Origin: Cenococcum geophilum 1.58
Lineage: Eukaryota > Ascomycota > Dothideomycetes > Gloniales > Gloniaceae
Direction: 5' to 3'
Length of the DNA stretch: 64,000 nucleotides
Assembly: GCA_001692895.1 (NCBI GenBank)
Contig: KV748206.1
Location: 132,434 to 196,433, forward strand
Shown here piece after piece: positions 11,345 through 23,334 of this stretch. The position numbers and the translations under genes were made by a program. Under the pieces are notes generated by a model. The model worked only from the letters and a program-made list of their open reading frames with translations, was not told the origin of the DNA and ran no database searches. Every line of letters begins with the position of its first letter. Positions within the stretch are counted from its first letter, which is position 1.

Positions 11345-12082
11345 CTAGGGTAGCAGTTAATATTATATTTCTTCTTTACGTATCTAGTAATAAAGATCTA
11401 GCCTCTACTAGTTTAAATAGAAGTCTTATTTGTCCAAATTACTGCTACCTATATCTTAGGAGTCTATTTTCGGTAAGAATAGGCCTATTTTAGCCAAGCC
11501 TCTTGTTGTTTAGGTATAATAAGGGGCTTCTCTATAGTAATACGCCAAAAATAGCCCTCCTTTTTAAAAGCTTTATATAAGGATCGCTTGCAGGTAAAGA
11601 CCCCCTCTATAATTATAATATCTTTAAATGTCTTCCTATAATAGAAGCAATTAAGCTTAACACGCGTAATAAGGCGCTGTTATATTAGCGTATTAATATT
11701 TAGCTTCCTTCCTCTCTATTTATAAGGGGTCTATAGATTATAGAGAGAATTTAATATAGTTCTATAAGGTATACCTAGGGAGGTACCAATCCTTTAGTGG
11801 TTCTAGCTAGCGTATTAAGAGAGGGAATAAGTAATATTACGCTTACGGTAGGAGAGCCGGGTGCCTAAATCTCAAAGAATAGGGTATTAAATTGGTGGTA
11901 GATAATGGCCATTATTCTAGCAAACAAGATTTAGCATTTTTAGGATATAAGATATAAAATACAAGGGTCTTTTCCCGTTTTATATTCTGGTGGCTTTTGT
12001 GGATTTATAATACGCTATATGTGGCTAAAGCAACGTTAGCGCTAGTAGGGAGTGTAAGTAACCCGCTTAGGTGGCCCCCTTG
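11345..12082 (-). mobile_element. Tc1-like transposon, truncated copy A
   Basis: Read on the minus strand from 12082, this begins CAAGGGGG (TA at 12083-12084) and then follows the 5' half of copy B for about 740 bp in the same order. Shared landmarks include ACTAGCGCT, CCTACCGTAAGCGTAATA, AGAGAGGAAGGAAG and the codons for a KAFKKEGY-like segment. Similarity ends near 11345, just after the region matching copy B 12900, so the 3' half with the second terminus is missing. Differences from copy B are largely transitions. Confidence 0.75.
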
Positions 12083-12168
12083 TAGTTAATTGGGGCTATG
12101 CCAATCGCACCGCCCTAGAGCAATTAACCACTTAGTGTGAGTCTCTCTGGTACTAATGTAGACTACTA

Positions 12169-13527
12169 TAAGGGGGTAACCTAAGCGGGCTGCTCGCCCA
12201 CCCTACTAGCGCTGGCGTGGCTTTAGCTATATATAGCGTATTATAAATCTACAGAAGCTACTAGAATAGCTAGATAATATAAAACGACGGCAGGGGGGCT
12301 TTGTATCTTATATTCTAAAATTACAATGCCGAGTCTTATACGCTAGCGTAGTAACTATTTACCAAAAATTTAATACCCCATTCTTTAAGATCTAGGCACC
12401 CGTCTCTCCTACCGTAAGCGTAATATTACTTATTCCCTCTCTTAATATGCTGGTTAGAATCACCAAAAAATTAATACCTCCCTTAGTATACCTTACAGAA
12501 CTATATTAAATTCTCTCTAGAATCCATAGACCCCTTAAAAACAGAGAGGAAGGAAGCCGAATCTTAATACCCTAATATAACAGCGTTTAATCGCACGAGT
12601 AAAGTAGGACCGTTGGCACCGACAGAAATTCTTTAAGGAGATTGCTTTTCTTAAGGAAATCTCTGCCTGTAAGCAATCCTTATACAAGGCCTTTAAAAAG
12701 GAGGGCTACTTCTGCCGCATTACAACAGAGTAGCCCCTTATTACACCTAAACAACGAGATACCTGGCTAAAATGGGCTTATTCTCATCTTAAATGGACCC
12801 CTAAAATGTGGGCAGCGGTTATATAGACCGATGAGGTGTTTATTCGAACTAGTGGAGGCCAGATTTTTGTTACTAGAAGCGCTAAGGAGAAATATAATAT
12901 TAATTGCTGTGTCCCTAAATTTAGGGGGTATTTAAGCTGGATAATTTATGGTAGTATCTCCTATGGGAATAAGGGGCCTCTGGTTATTTTTAAAAAGGAT
13001 TGGTTAATTAAGCTGGGATATAAGAAGAAGATAATAAATGGCAACGTCTACCGGACATATATATGCCCCAATATTAAGAAATTTGCATGGGAATTATAGT
13101 AGATACTATAACACCAGCCTATTCTTGTAGAGGATAATGCCTTAATTCACTTAGCAAAAGTAATGCGCTTAGCCTGGGAACAAAACGGCATGCTTATAAT
13201 AGAATGGCCAGCAAATTCCCCTAATTTAAATCCAATTAAGAACGTCTGGAGGCTGTTAAAGGGGAGGATACAACGCCGGTTCCCTACAACAAAGAAGGAA
13301 GTACGGCAGTACGCTAAGGAGGAATGGGAGAAGCTCGAGCCCGAAGAATTTAAAAAGTATATAGGCAATATAAGGGAGCGCTGCCTTACTGTAATTACTG
13401 CAGATAGAGGTCTAACAAAATATTAGTTACTAAATAAGCACTGTTTTCATGTGGCGATGTGGCAATTGTAAGCACTAACGGAGGCGCTTGCAGGGTGGGC
13501 GAGCAGCCCGCTCAGGTTACCCCCTTG
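12169..13527 (+). mobile_element. Tc1-like transposon, copy B, both termini present
   Basis: A 1359-bp element flanked by TA at 12167-12168 and 13528-13529. The left end reads TAAGGGGGTAACCTAAGCGG. The right end, reversed, reads CAAGGGGGTAACCTGAGCGG, and the inverted similarity runs about 45 bp. It carries a decayed DDE_3-type transposase. The two elements A and B lie head to head, separated by only about 86 bp. Confidence 0.85.
12600..13425 (+). pseudogene. Tc1/mariner DDE_3 transposase, copy B
   Basis: Recognisable pieces in order are KAFKKEGYF near 12680, a TDEVFIR segment at 12827 with the first catalytic Asp, YGSISYGNKGPL near 12950, EDNALIH near 13130 with the second Asp, and NSPNLNPIKNVW near 13216, followed by a well-kept tail to the stop at 13424. 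The frame is broken by internal stops, for example just after 13097. The third catalytic residue, Glu in PIENVW of the family, reads Lys here through a G-to-A change. The protein is therefore dead in two ways. The last 87 codons (13163-13426) are open and unusually well preserved. Confidence 0.75.
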
Positions 13528-13529
13528 TA

Positions 13530-14377
13530 CGAGCGGGAGCGGCCAGAAGCGAGATCTGGACAAGTCAGCTCAACAGGGATCATTACACATTTCTCCTCCA
13601 GCCTTGTGCAGCTCGCGAATCAGACATGATTGCTGCAGAGGAGTGCCTATCGATGTTTTCTCACCAAGCGATGTTACTTCCGGCCTTCCATGACTGCCGC
13701 CAAGTCACAGTAGGCAGGGGATGAGAGTTTAGTTCTGCCCCCACTTCAGCCGATGAGCTTCAGGCCTCTCGACACGAAGGCTTTTCTTAGCCCTCGGGAA
13801 ACACTTTGGATCATTCGACTGCGGGATCTCCCACTGCGCTATTCCCCAGCCCAGCCCTCTTGGCGGCCCTGAACTTATCATGCGGCGTTCCTCTTATGGT
13901 CCTCGTTTTCCGAGGGATACATATATGGCTGGGTGCTAGTCCTGTTCAGTATTCCTACATGCTCTCCCCATCGGATGTTCTTCAACGTCCCGCCCCCCGC
14001 CTTGGGAAAGTTCTTCTTTCATTTTTCACCATAGAGAAGTCGTGGCTTGCGAGGCCGTATTCCACTGCAAATCTTTTCAATAACCAAGCGGAAAGGTCTG
14101 ATACTGCGTTATAATTAGCTGAAGATGCACCATAGGTTTCTTTGCATGCCCCTCTGCATGCCAACCATATACGATTCCCGTCCCAATCCTGCTCAAATCA
14201 CTAGCAATTTTCATCAACCCATTTAATAGACCGTATGTATTTAGTCACTGCTCTGCTAGTTGGATGTATTGTGGTACTAAACGGCTAACAATTAAACTAG
14301 TACATTAATTAACCTTGCTTGAATAATATTTGCTGCTCAAACAAAGGCGACTGACGCTTTCATATGCCAATTGCGAC
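13530..14377. other. intergenic, about 850 bp of ordinary GC
   Basis: Composition returns to that of host genes directly after the Tc1 terminus. Only short frames without family resemblance occur. It is presumably the upstream region of the membrane-protein gene. Confidence 0.4.
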
Positions 14378-17017
14378 ATGGAGGGCAACGAGCGAGAAGA
14401 TGATATATCTTCTCATCTTCAGGATGATCGATCTGGCCGAGAGTCGTTTGATGATGTTTCAATAATCTCGACAACGGTAACTATCCCAGCAGATCAATAC
14501 AGTGGCCCAACGACTTGTGCGTCGAATGATCCGCTTCTGGACTCGAACGATACATCTGTCAATCGCGATGGTCCTCTAGATCTTAAACTCAACGCAGTGA
14601 CTACTTTTACGACTGAAAATATTCAAATGGTTGCGGTGAATTCGAGTACTAAATTGCGTCACAAGCTTGGTTGGCTAGCCATTACCTTATTAGTAACATC
14701 CCCAATTGTCGCCCTTACTCTGATTGAAATCCTTGTCTTTCTGTGGTTCTCTGATACCAAAAACGAAAACTGGCATTATCTCATGGTTAATGAGTGGGCG
14801 ACCAGAGCTGTATCAATCTCAGCCATGATCATCCGCTTTGTCACTGATCTTCTCGCCGGAACTGGTGCATCTATGTTGGCGGCACTGTCACTTGAGGCTT
14901 TTGCTGTTCAGCTTTGCGATGCTGCTTCCGTTTCTGTGATGCGATCCGGGCTGGCAACGCCATGGCGCCTTATTCATCCCCTCTTCTCTGGCTCTCAAGG
15001 GGTCGGACACCTGCCGCGTTACCTATATCTTCCGTTAACCGTCGTGTTGGCTTGCACCACCGTTCTACTTCAATTCAGCTCGACTCTTCTGCTGTCCGAC
15101 TTGCGCCTGGGCACTCTCCGGGGGTATTCGAGCAATAGAACATTTTACTATGATTTTTCTTACAGTGTTGACGTCTTCGTTGGGTCAGTCAAAGGTTGGA
15201 GCCTCTTCAGCTCGACTTCGGCTCCTCTCATCCACCGCAGCACCACTTGGCTTAGGAATCCGCCCTTTTATCCAACCTTTGCGGAATACTCTGAGCCGCT
15301 GCCAAAATCGAGTGGGGTTGATGATACGGGCTATTCTTTCCGAGCCTTTCTTCCTTTCACGGATGCCCAATCGCGTCAGACAATAAGAAATTTTACCGGA
15401 CCAGCATTTGTTGTAGACTCACGGGTCTCTTGTCAGAAGCCAAACATGGAAAATATCAATATAATTATAAACTTCAACAACAAGACTTTGGATAAGTCCG
15501 AAAGTATGATCGGCACCGTAGAAGGCACCCTGTCGAACTCAACTCATGTCACTGACCTATGGGCGCCCAAGCAGCCTGTCGGTTTCGAATGCCAGTATTT
15601 GATTGGGATCGCTTCTTTCGCAATATGCCAGATACAGGGTCCGCAGTACATGATCTGGGCCCAAGATTTCTCATTCCCTGGATTAGGGGATCGACTGGCT
15701 TTAGTTCCTGGAGAGAGCGCTGGAAGTCTCCGGAGTAAGCTCACCAATGTCACTACCGCCGATATGGAACCTACGCCTTTTAACACCCTCCCTTCCTGGG
15801 GGCCAACATACCTCATCATCAGGTCATATGATGAACCTACCTTGAATATCCTCAAGAATGGGAGTGATGTCGTCACAGGCACAGGAGAAAACACATCGCC
15901 CCAACTTGTGCCGACTGACACGGAGTGGCTGCAAATGAGCATGGCGCTTAATGTAACTGATTCTGCCAGAGTAGTTCGAACCTTTAATCAGACCTTGAAC
16001 GTTTCGCTCTGCTATACCTCATGGCAGACCGCAGACCTCAACGTCCACATGTTTTCTTCCAATGAAAAGATCCGAAACGAAGCTGAAATCCGGTTCCAGA
16101 ATATATCCCTTGACGCCGTCAATTCAACCTCGAAATTTCAAGCGTCATACTCATTCGCAGAAGTCCGGGCACAAATGGGACAAACGTCTCAAGTAACAGC
16201 GCCAGACCAACGTGGCATTCTAGAGCTGAGTAATCAAAGTTGGGTTCCAAATCCCAATGATGCTTACCCAATTCAACAACAGCCGCCAGTGCAAGCGTTT
16301 TCTGACATGTCTGGTCTGGGTCTCCGCAACACCATGCCTCACGAATTAGCCCTTGCTCATTGGTTCGATAATACCACGACCAATAGCTCAATAGTCATAG
16401 ACCCCGACTTGAGCTACTTTGAGAGCAGCCGTCTGGCCGGCAACTGGACGGCAGTTCTTACCGATTCCTCCATCGGGCTTGTCTTTGGCTCGAATATCAA
16501 CAACGCAACATTACCAGACCCAGCACTTTCAAGCTTTTTCATCGAGGCCATGACCACGAACGGCTCTATCGCATCAACTATGTCTTCCCTTCTCACCATC
16601 TTATCTGGCATGGCCTACTACGATCAGTTTCCAGCTTACACCAAGACAGGAAACGCAACCCTTGTTTTCTTCACCAGCGTGCTCTACCCGCAATCATACC
16701 GCGGGTTTACTGCTGTTGTCGTGCTCGTCCTTTTCCAAGTCTTGATCTTCACTATCATCGCGACGCTATTTGTGTGGCGGACGCAGTTCACGTTGCTCGG
16801 GAACGACTGGGCTGCAGTGGCGCAGATTTCCACCCCAGAGACTGAGGAGATTTTAAGGGCGAATACACTTGCAGTGGACAAACAGGTTAAGAATGCGTTG
16901 GAAGATGAAGGGAGAAAGAACATTAGAGTGGGAATTGGGATGCATAATGACGGAGAGAGGTTTGGCATCACAACTTTGAAGTGGAGGGAGAAAGGATTTC
17001 ATGCCGAATCACCGTAA
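14378..17017 (+). CDS. large fungal membrane protein with glycosylated ectodomain
   Basis: A single-exon gene of 879 codons from the ATG at 14378. The frame is open 48 bp further upstream but without an ATG. A polar N-terminal tail of about 95 residues is followed by a hydrophobic helix at roughly 99-124 (VTSPIVALTLIEILVFLWF). Two further helices follow in the next 130 residues, around IRFVTDLLAGTGASMLAAL and LPLTVVLACTTVLLQFSSTLLL. A long central region of about 550 residues has many N-x-S/T sites and several cysteines, consistent with a lumenal or extracellular domain. A last helix (VLVLFQVLIFTIIATLFVW) precedes a charged cytoplasmic tail. This layout is common in uncharacterised Pezizomycotina proteins. 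Function is unknown. Confidence 0.8.
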   Translation: MEGNEREDDISSHLQDDRSGRESFDDVSIISTTVTIPADQYSGPTTCASNDPLLDSNDTSVNRDGPLDLKLNAVTTFTTENIQMVAVNSSTKLRHKLGWLAITLLVTSPIVALTLIEILVFLWFSDTKNENWHYLMVNEWATRAVSISAMIIRFVTDLLAGTGASMLAALSLEAFAVQLCDAASVSVMRSGLATPWRLIHPLFSGSQGVGHLPRYLYLPLTVVLACTTVLLQFSSTLLLSDLRLGTLRGYSSNRTFYYDFSYSVDVFVGSVKGWSLFSSTSAPLIHRSTTWLRNPPFYPTFAEYSEPLPKSSGVDDTGYSFRAFLPFTDAQSRQTIRNFTGPAFVVDSRVSCQKPNMENINIIINFNNKTLDKSESMIGTVEGTLSNSTHVTDLWAPKQPVGFECQYLIGIASFAICQIQGPQYMIWAQDFSFPGLGDRLALVPGESAGSLRSKLTNVTTADMEPTPFNTLPSWGPTYLIIRSYDEPTLNILKNGSDVVTGTGENTSPQLVPTDTEWLQMSMALNVTDSARVVRTFNQTLNVSLCYTSWQTADLNVHMFSSNEKIRNEAEIRFQNISLDAVNSTSKFQASYSFAEVRAQMGQTSQVTAPDQRGILELSNQSWVPNPNDAYPIQQQPPVQAFSDMSGLGLRNTMPHELALAHWFDNTTTNSSIVIDPDLSYFESSRLAGNWTAVLTDSSIGLVFGSNINNATLPDPALSSFFIEAMTTNGSIASTMSSLLTILSGMAYYDQFPAYTKTGNATLVFFTSVLYPQSYRGFTAVVVLVLFQVLIFTIIATLFVWRTQFTLLGNDWAAVAQISTPETEEILRANTLAVDKQVKNALEDEGRKNIRVGIGMHNDGERFGITTLKWREKGFHAESP

Positions 17018-17560
17018 ATATCCTTTACTGAAGACAGATGACGTATTTTACGAGGCGTCCCCTCATGATGCCTAGAGATAACTTTTACTCTTCCCCAAAG
17101 GAAACTTACCAGCTTCTTAGATTCGCGGCTTGTCTGAACTCATCTGACGCTTTCCGAATCGCCTCACAACTAGACTATTACAGCCGAAATAGCTAGCGAT
17201 TGGCATGCATACCATATGCCAGAATGACTACGCTTCAGACTTTGCGACGTATGTTATCTGGGAGCGCTCCGTCTACAGCTGCGTTGAAGCCTGAATGGAT
17301 GGAAGTGAGAGAATAACGAGTGAAGAAATTTAGGAGCCGGCTGCAATCGAACCTTTGAATGTCAAGCAAGCGCACCATAGACGGACATTGTGTTTGGAAG
17401 TACGACTGATGCACCGAACTGCGGAGTATTTTTCATCACGCCCTCATACGCCTAGTACTTAACTTTCACCGGTTCTCAAATGTCACCAAGGTCACGATCC
17501 CATTCCGCGCAGCTTCCGCCAAATTGGCATGAAATTCTGTGGTATAGTATGAGCCCGAAA
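17018..17560. other. intergenic, about 540 bp
   Basis: Downstream flank of the membrane-protein gene. It may contain the lost 5' part of the DUF3669-like pseudogene, but I could not read a frame here. Confidence 0.35.
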
Positions 17561-18087
17561 TAACCCACATCGACGCACCTCCGGAATACTTTGTGCCGTT
17601 CTGCCACTGGTACATAAACACCTCAGATGACGAACGGTGGGATGAGCGACTGCCTCACCATCAAGTTATCGTTCTGCAACACCATGTGGTCTGGGCGTAT
17701 CTCCTGGTCCAGCGGATTCTGAGAGACGTGTCGGCCGAGAGATTCTGCCCGGAGGCTTTAAAGGAGGAGATTCGCGCGAGCGATTCGAACCGGGGTAGCC
17801 TAGTGCGGGTGTGTTTGTTGAAGGGAAGGAGGGGCCGCCGTTGCGGTTCTTTTCGTTAAAGAATACACCGCTGTGGTTGGGTCGGGCTGAGCAGCTTGGG
17901 TTTGATGTGGAAGGTTTTAGCGAGTATGGTGGCGGAGGCGTTGGCTATGATGCATTGGGAGGTCGAAACTGACGCGGATTATGTGGAGATTTTATTCCCG
18001 GGGGGAAGGCCGAACGGGAGTAAACGAACGGATGCGGTTCCAGCGGGTGCTTTGGAGAAAAAGGCTAGGGGCTCATTCACGAGATTA

Positions 18088-18177
18088 CTCGGGCCCCGTC
18101 GGGTTCTTCGAATGCTGCGCAGCCCCCACCTAGTGGGGGCCTACACCCTCAACACAAAAACACCCTCAATACAAAAT
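18088..18177 (+). repeat. Fot1/pogo element left terminal inverted repeat
   Basis: A 90-bp arm containing CCCGTCGGGTTCTTCGAATG, then a near-perfect hairpin (GCCCCCACCTAGTGGGGGC), then two ACACCCTCAA-type repeats. It differs from the right arm by one transition at its tip, one single-base indel and little else. It is much better kept than the element's interior. Confidence 0.92.
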
Positions 18178-19523
18178 AATTCGTAACTTTATATATATTA
18201 GGCCAATTACCACTAAACTAGGCTAGAATTAAAGCTATTCGCGTGGCGAATCTATTAGAAGGGCCCCTTCTATCTAATCTTCTTCTAGTATTATACTTTA
18301 GGGCCGTTTTACCATGGTATACGCTTTTATCTTAGCTATGCGTTTCCTTCCTACCTAGGTTATTAGGCCTATAGCTTTATATATAAAGCCCCTCGTGTAT
18401 ATAGGAAGGGCCTTAGGCCTATAGTTATGCACCTAAAACACGCGCGATAGAGGGGGGTAATTGCCCTTAAAGATATATACGGGTTAGAGTTTTTTTTAGG
18501 TAAACTTTATAAGTATAGGAAGAACCTCTATATAGAACTTTTACTTAGCCCTTTTTCTTTAGAGTTCTAGCTTAGCTATAAAAGCTAAAGCTTCTTCCTA
18601 TTAAGCATTATCTTAGCGTTATTTCTTTATATGCTAAGCGTCCTTAGCGTATATAGGCCCTTTAGCTAAAAGGATCTTCCAGCTACCTAATTTACGGCTA
18701 TTATATACAGCCTACGCAGCCTACATCTTTAATAGCTCTCCTTTAAATAAGGCGCTAGTATAGGCTTATATATAGGCGCCCTTAAAAGTTATTTTAATTG
18801 CTTTAAATAAATAATAAGGTAACTTAGGCCAAATCTTATTATCTAAAAGAGCGTTAGATTGGCGCTTTAATATATAAATAGTTAATAGGGTATACTAATC
18901 TTAGCCGCTAGGTAATAGAGGTATAGGCCTTCTACCTACCTTAGCTATACATTAGTTAAAATCTTATATATCTTAGGGGACCTAATATATATTATCCGTT
19001 TTAGGGCTAGATTGCCCTATAAAAGGGCCTCTAAGGGTCTCTAAGGCCCTCTTTAGGGGTTTATTTAGGATAGAAGGATTAATATATAGATGCTTAGCCT
19101 CCTTATATACTTATACTTCTTAGTGCTATAGCTATATAAGAATAACCTTAGGTTTAAATAAAACTATTCTAGTCTTTTACTAGGCGCCTATAATAGTATA
19201 CTAGGTAAAGATTTTATAATAGATTTAGCCTATAGCTGCTAGGAACTTAATTCTTATAAATTTCCTTTTAGTATACTAAGCTGCCGTATTAAGAGCCTGG
19301 CTATAATAATATTTAAGCGGCTAAAAATAACTTATATTTAATAGCTGTAGAAAATACATTATATAAGGGGGTAACCTATATAGGTGTATTCTATGGCCTT
19401 AAGTATATATTATAACTTTATATATATTATAAGAGCTATAACCATTTATTAAGAGGAGCCGATTTCTGCCTTAAATTAAGCCCTTAGTTTAGTAATAGAA
19501 ATAGTGTATATAATTAAGGGCTA

Positions 19524-22500
19524 GACACAAGAGATAGAAGCTCCGAATATCCTAGAGAAAGTGGAAACAGAAGAAGCGAGGAACGAAGGAGAGTCGAAGG
19601 ACCCTCTCCGGGGGTCCGCCACCTATCCATTATACAGTATAACTGCGGCAACACAAACCACTGCCTTGCAAGGCCCCTACTAGATAGTCTAGACCCAGAG
19701 AAACACTATATCCTTGCTATACAAGAACCGTATTACAATACCTTTATATAATCGATATACTGCCCCTGAGGATTTCAGCTCCTATACGAACCAAAAGCAG
19801 CCACATGCGTATGCTTTATGATTAGTAAGGCTATTAGCCTGTCCTTATAATTATGGCAGGTAGTTAACCTAGATATTGTAGTTATAATAATCCAAATATA
19901 TAGGGGACCGGTACAAATTATTAACGTGTATAACCCTAGGGTTGAAGGGGTCCTATAAACAGAGAATATTATATTGGTAATAAGCTTACTAGAAACCGAA
20001 GGTATAGAGTCTATCCTACTAGGAGATATAAACCTCTACTACCTGCGGTAGGGGGGTATCCATATTGCTGCAGATTAATAGTTAAAGTGCCTACTAAGAG
20101 CTATAGATATCTGGGGCCTTAAGCTAGCCACTCCCCTAGAAGCAATTATATGGCAACAAGGCATCGCTAGAAGTATAATTGACCTTATATTTATAGACGA
20201 AGGCCTATACCAGAGACTTAAAAGGTGTAACCCCGAAGAAGAATGGGTACTTACCCTAGACTATATCCCTATTTAGATATAGCTAGACCTAGATACTAAA
20301 GCGCAACTAAATAGAAAAAGATACGCAATAAGGAAGCTTAAGATAAATAGTTTCCTTAATATAGTTGAATAACAACTCTAAGACCTAGAAGAAATCCACC
20401 CAATACTAAACGAGCGAGGCTTATTAGCCACCCCTAAGGAAATCAACCGAAGACTAGAAAGGATTTAGGCAGCGATTAAAAATAGGCTGGAAGAGCACTG
20501 CCCGATCTCAAAACTGGGCCCCTACGCGTGATATATATGGTCTATATAATGCGCAGTTCTAGTTGCCAGCTAATAATAAGCAAGAAGGAAATATATAAGC
20601 AGCTATAACCCTAAAGACGAGAGACGATATAAAGATATAAGAAACTAGCTAAAGAATACCCTAAAAAAAGAAGTAAGGAATAACTAAAGACGGTTTATAA
20701 ATAAGTATACTTCTAACTTAAGCCTCCCCTATAATAAGGGCCTTTAGGCTATAGCAAAATAGGTAAAGAAAAAGGTAGGGCGCCTAGTAGAAGACCTATA
20801 CCTACTACCCCTATAAAGAGTAGGAGAATTATAGGCTATAAACGACAATAATAAGAAGGTAAAGATCCTTATAAAAAGGTTCTTCCCCTAACTAGCTCTA
20901 GTAGACCTTAGTAATATCACGGGCGAAACACTAGTGACTCGCCTATAGGTTAACAGCGATATAATAATAGAGGAAATAGCTAGAACTATTAGCTGCCTTT
21001 TAAACAATACAGTACTAGGACTAGATAGGATTCTAAATAAGGCCCTAAAAACCTATGGGCTACTTATAGCACCTTAGCTTGCAGATGTAGCTAGAGTATA
21101 CTTTACTATAGGCTATTACCCGCGACTTAGAAGATCTATAATAACGGTTATCTTATAAAAAAAAAGCAAAGCAGATTACTTAATCCCAGGAAGCTACCGC
21201 CCTATTGCCTTAGAAAACACCCTTAGCAAGATCTTAGAAAGGGTAATAGCGGAACGTATAGTAGATACGGTAGAAGAATACGCCCTACTACTATAAAGCC
21301 AAATAGGGGCAAGAAAGAACCGCTTAACACTATTAGCACTTACGCTACTTGCTGTTACTATTAAATCTGCATAGGCGATGCGAAAGGACTTTGTAGTATT
21401 AATACTTAGCCTAGATATTAGTAGTGCCTACGACAATATACCCTACAAGCGTTTTCTATATATTCTTAGGGTAAAGGGCTTCCTAAAATAGATTATATAA
21501 TTTGTCTAAGGGTTTATAGGCTAGAAAGAAATATTACTGGTCTTTAGCGGGTACCAGAGCCCCCCTATTATAGTTATAACAGAAATACCATAAGAATTAC
21601 CCCTCTTGCCTATACTCTTCCTTTTCTTTATAAGCAACCTACTTAACTCCTTTAAAAAAGGGGCGACCTAGGGAATAGGCTTCGTTAATAATATAAACCT
21701 AATTATATACGGGCCAACAGCCGTAGAGAATTGCAGAACACTAGAGAAAGCCTATAACACTTATATAGAATAGGCAAAACGTTATAAAGTCTAATTCTTA
21801 CTAGAGAAATACTAGCTAATCTATTTTATAAGAAAACGCAACTAATCTATAGATCTTTAGTATATAATTCGCATCTAAGGCTTTAGGGGTTAACTAGTTT
21901 AGGGCCTAAGGGTATTAGGAGTATAGGTAGATAGTAAGCTCCGGTGGAGCGTATATATAGCGTAAGCGGCCCGTAAAGGCTAAGTATAGTTTATTGCTTT
22001 ATTTAGGATTATTAATTCTATATAGGGTCTATACTTCTAGAGGTTACGCCTACTATATATAGCAGTTGTCCAGCCAACCATAACATATAGATCTAGTATT
22101 TGGGCCATTAGAGAAACTAAGAAGGGCCCCCCTAAATCACTCCTTAAACCACTTTAAAAGGTTTAAACAGCCTGCCTTTAGAGAATTATAGGCGGGTATA
22201 AGCAAACGGCTATAGCACTGCTTAAGAAGGAATCCAATATTCCCCCCCTATAGTTATATATTAAAGCCGCTGTAATATAAAGAACGTAAAATAAACGTAA
22301 CTCTAATGTTATAAAGTATATTAAGACACGCCTAAGTAAACTATAGAGGGACCTTAGGGTGCCCTGTAGGAGAATAAACCAATAACCCTAAAGTAGGGAA
22401 GAGATATTAGAGAAACAGGTAAAGAAAGTAGAAGAAGAATAATACCGCTTTAGGGCCCAGGCCTATATAGAGGAGGAAGGGAGATGTATAAGAGGTTAGT

Positions 22501-23334
22501 AAAGATAATAGTAAGATAGAGAAAGGAGCTAAAGTAGAATACGTAAGAACGCTAGGAAACCATCTACCGTAATATAATANTGGTTGGACTAACGCTAGAG
22601 AGGCGAATAGGAGTTAAAGGTATAGAGGCTAACTTAGGCAAGANGAACCTAAGCTATAGTATNGTTAACGCTATAGGGGGTAAATACCTAAGGGCTCCGA
22701 GAAGGCCTAATAAAGGCAGAAAATATAATAGTAATACTCTTAAGAATAGGAATAATAGGACTAAAAGATTGGCTTTACTAGGTAGGTGTTCTAGTAGGTA
22801 GCCCGAGATGCAAATATAGCTAGCTAAAACAGACACTAAAACACGTAATACTACTATACCCCCTACGCACTAATTAAGAAATAATGCTCTTAGTAGCTGG
22901 TATAGAGAACTATAATACACTGCTCTTAATACAAAAAGGCCTTAAGGCGGTTACCCAGTGGCTTATTAGTTAAAATGTGCTAAATTAGTTCCGGGTTATA
23001 AGGGAAATGGTAATAGAAGGTAAGGGGGCGAGCAGTAGGTGCCCCCTAGTAACTCTATAGTAGTAGAGTAATAGTTTATGATACTAGCGCGTCCGTAGGC
23101 TTGTTACGGCAGNAGTGNTTCCTAANGAGGTNAAATAGTAAGGTAGTAGAGCACNATAGGCNACTTNTAGNCGNTAAGTAGGCGAGTCCNAAAAGGCGGG
23201 GAGATGGATTACGGGGTTTTCTCATTTTTCTTAAATAGAGTTTTCTCCCCATATGTAAATAAGGAGTAGTCCGTGTGGGCCCAATAGGGATCCGAATCGG
23301 ACGTTAAGCAATGAATTATTAATTATTAATTAAT
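19524..23334 (+). mobile_element. Tad1-like LINE retrotransposon, 5'-truncated, RIP-degraded
   Basis: The 13-bp string TAATTAAGGGCTA lies at 19511-19523 and 23335-23347, giving a 3.8-kb insertion. The plus strand shows an apurinic-type endonuclease (QYNCGNTNH near 19640, AIQEPYYN, LGDINLYY near 20025, SIIDLIF near 20180). A reverse transcriptase follows (YRPIALENTLSKILERVIAE near 21200, SLDISSAYDN near 21410). The 3' end carries an AT tail. ORF1 is absent, so it is 5'-truncated. The catalytic FADD box of the family reads FVNN at about 21680-21691, all changes being C-to-T or G-to-A. A cluster of ambiguous bases sits at 22580-23190. Confidence 0.88.

Noticed and set aside
13806-14114. A 102-codon frame upstream of the membrane-protein gene
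   Set aside because: No family resemblance, low-complexity composition and it starts with a non-AUG-supported context; probably chance in a normal-GC intergenic region.
14330-14377. Upstream in-frame extension of the membrane-protein gene
   Set aside because: It would need a TTG start; the first ATG at 14378 is the normal eukaryotic choice.
17760-17810. tRNA-like B-box (GATTCGAACC)
   Set aside because: The surrounding sequence has no A-box at the right distance and cannot be folded by eye into a cloverleaf; it lies within the DUF3669-type remnant.
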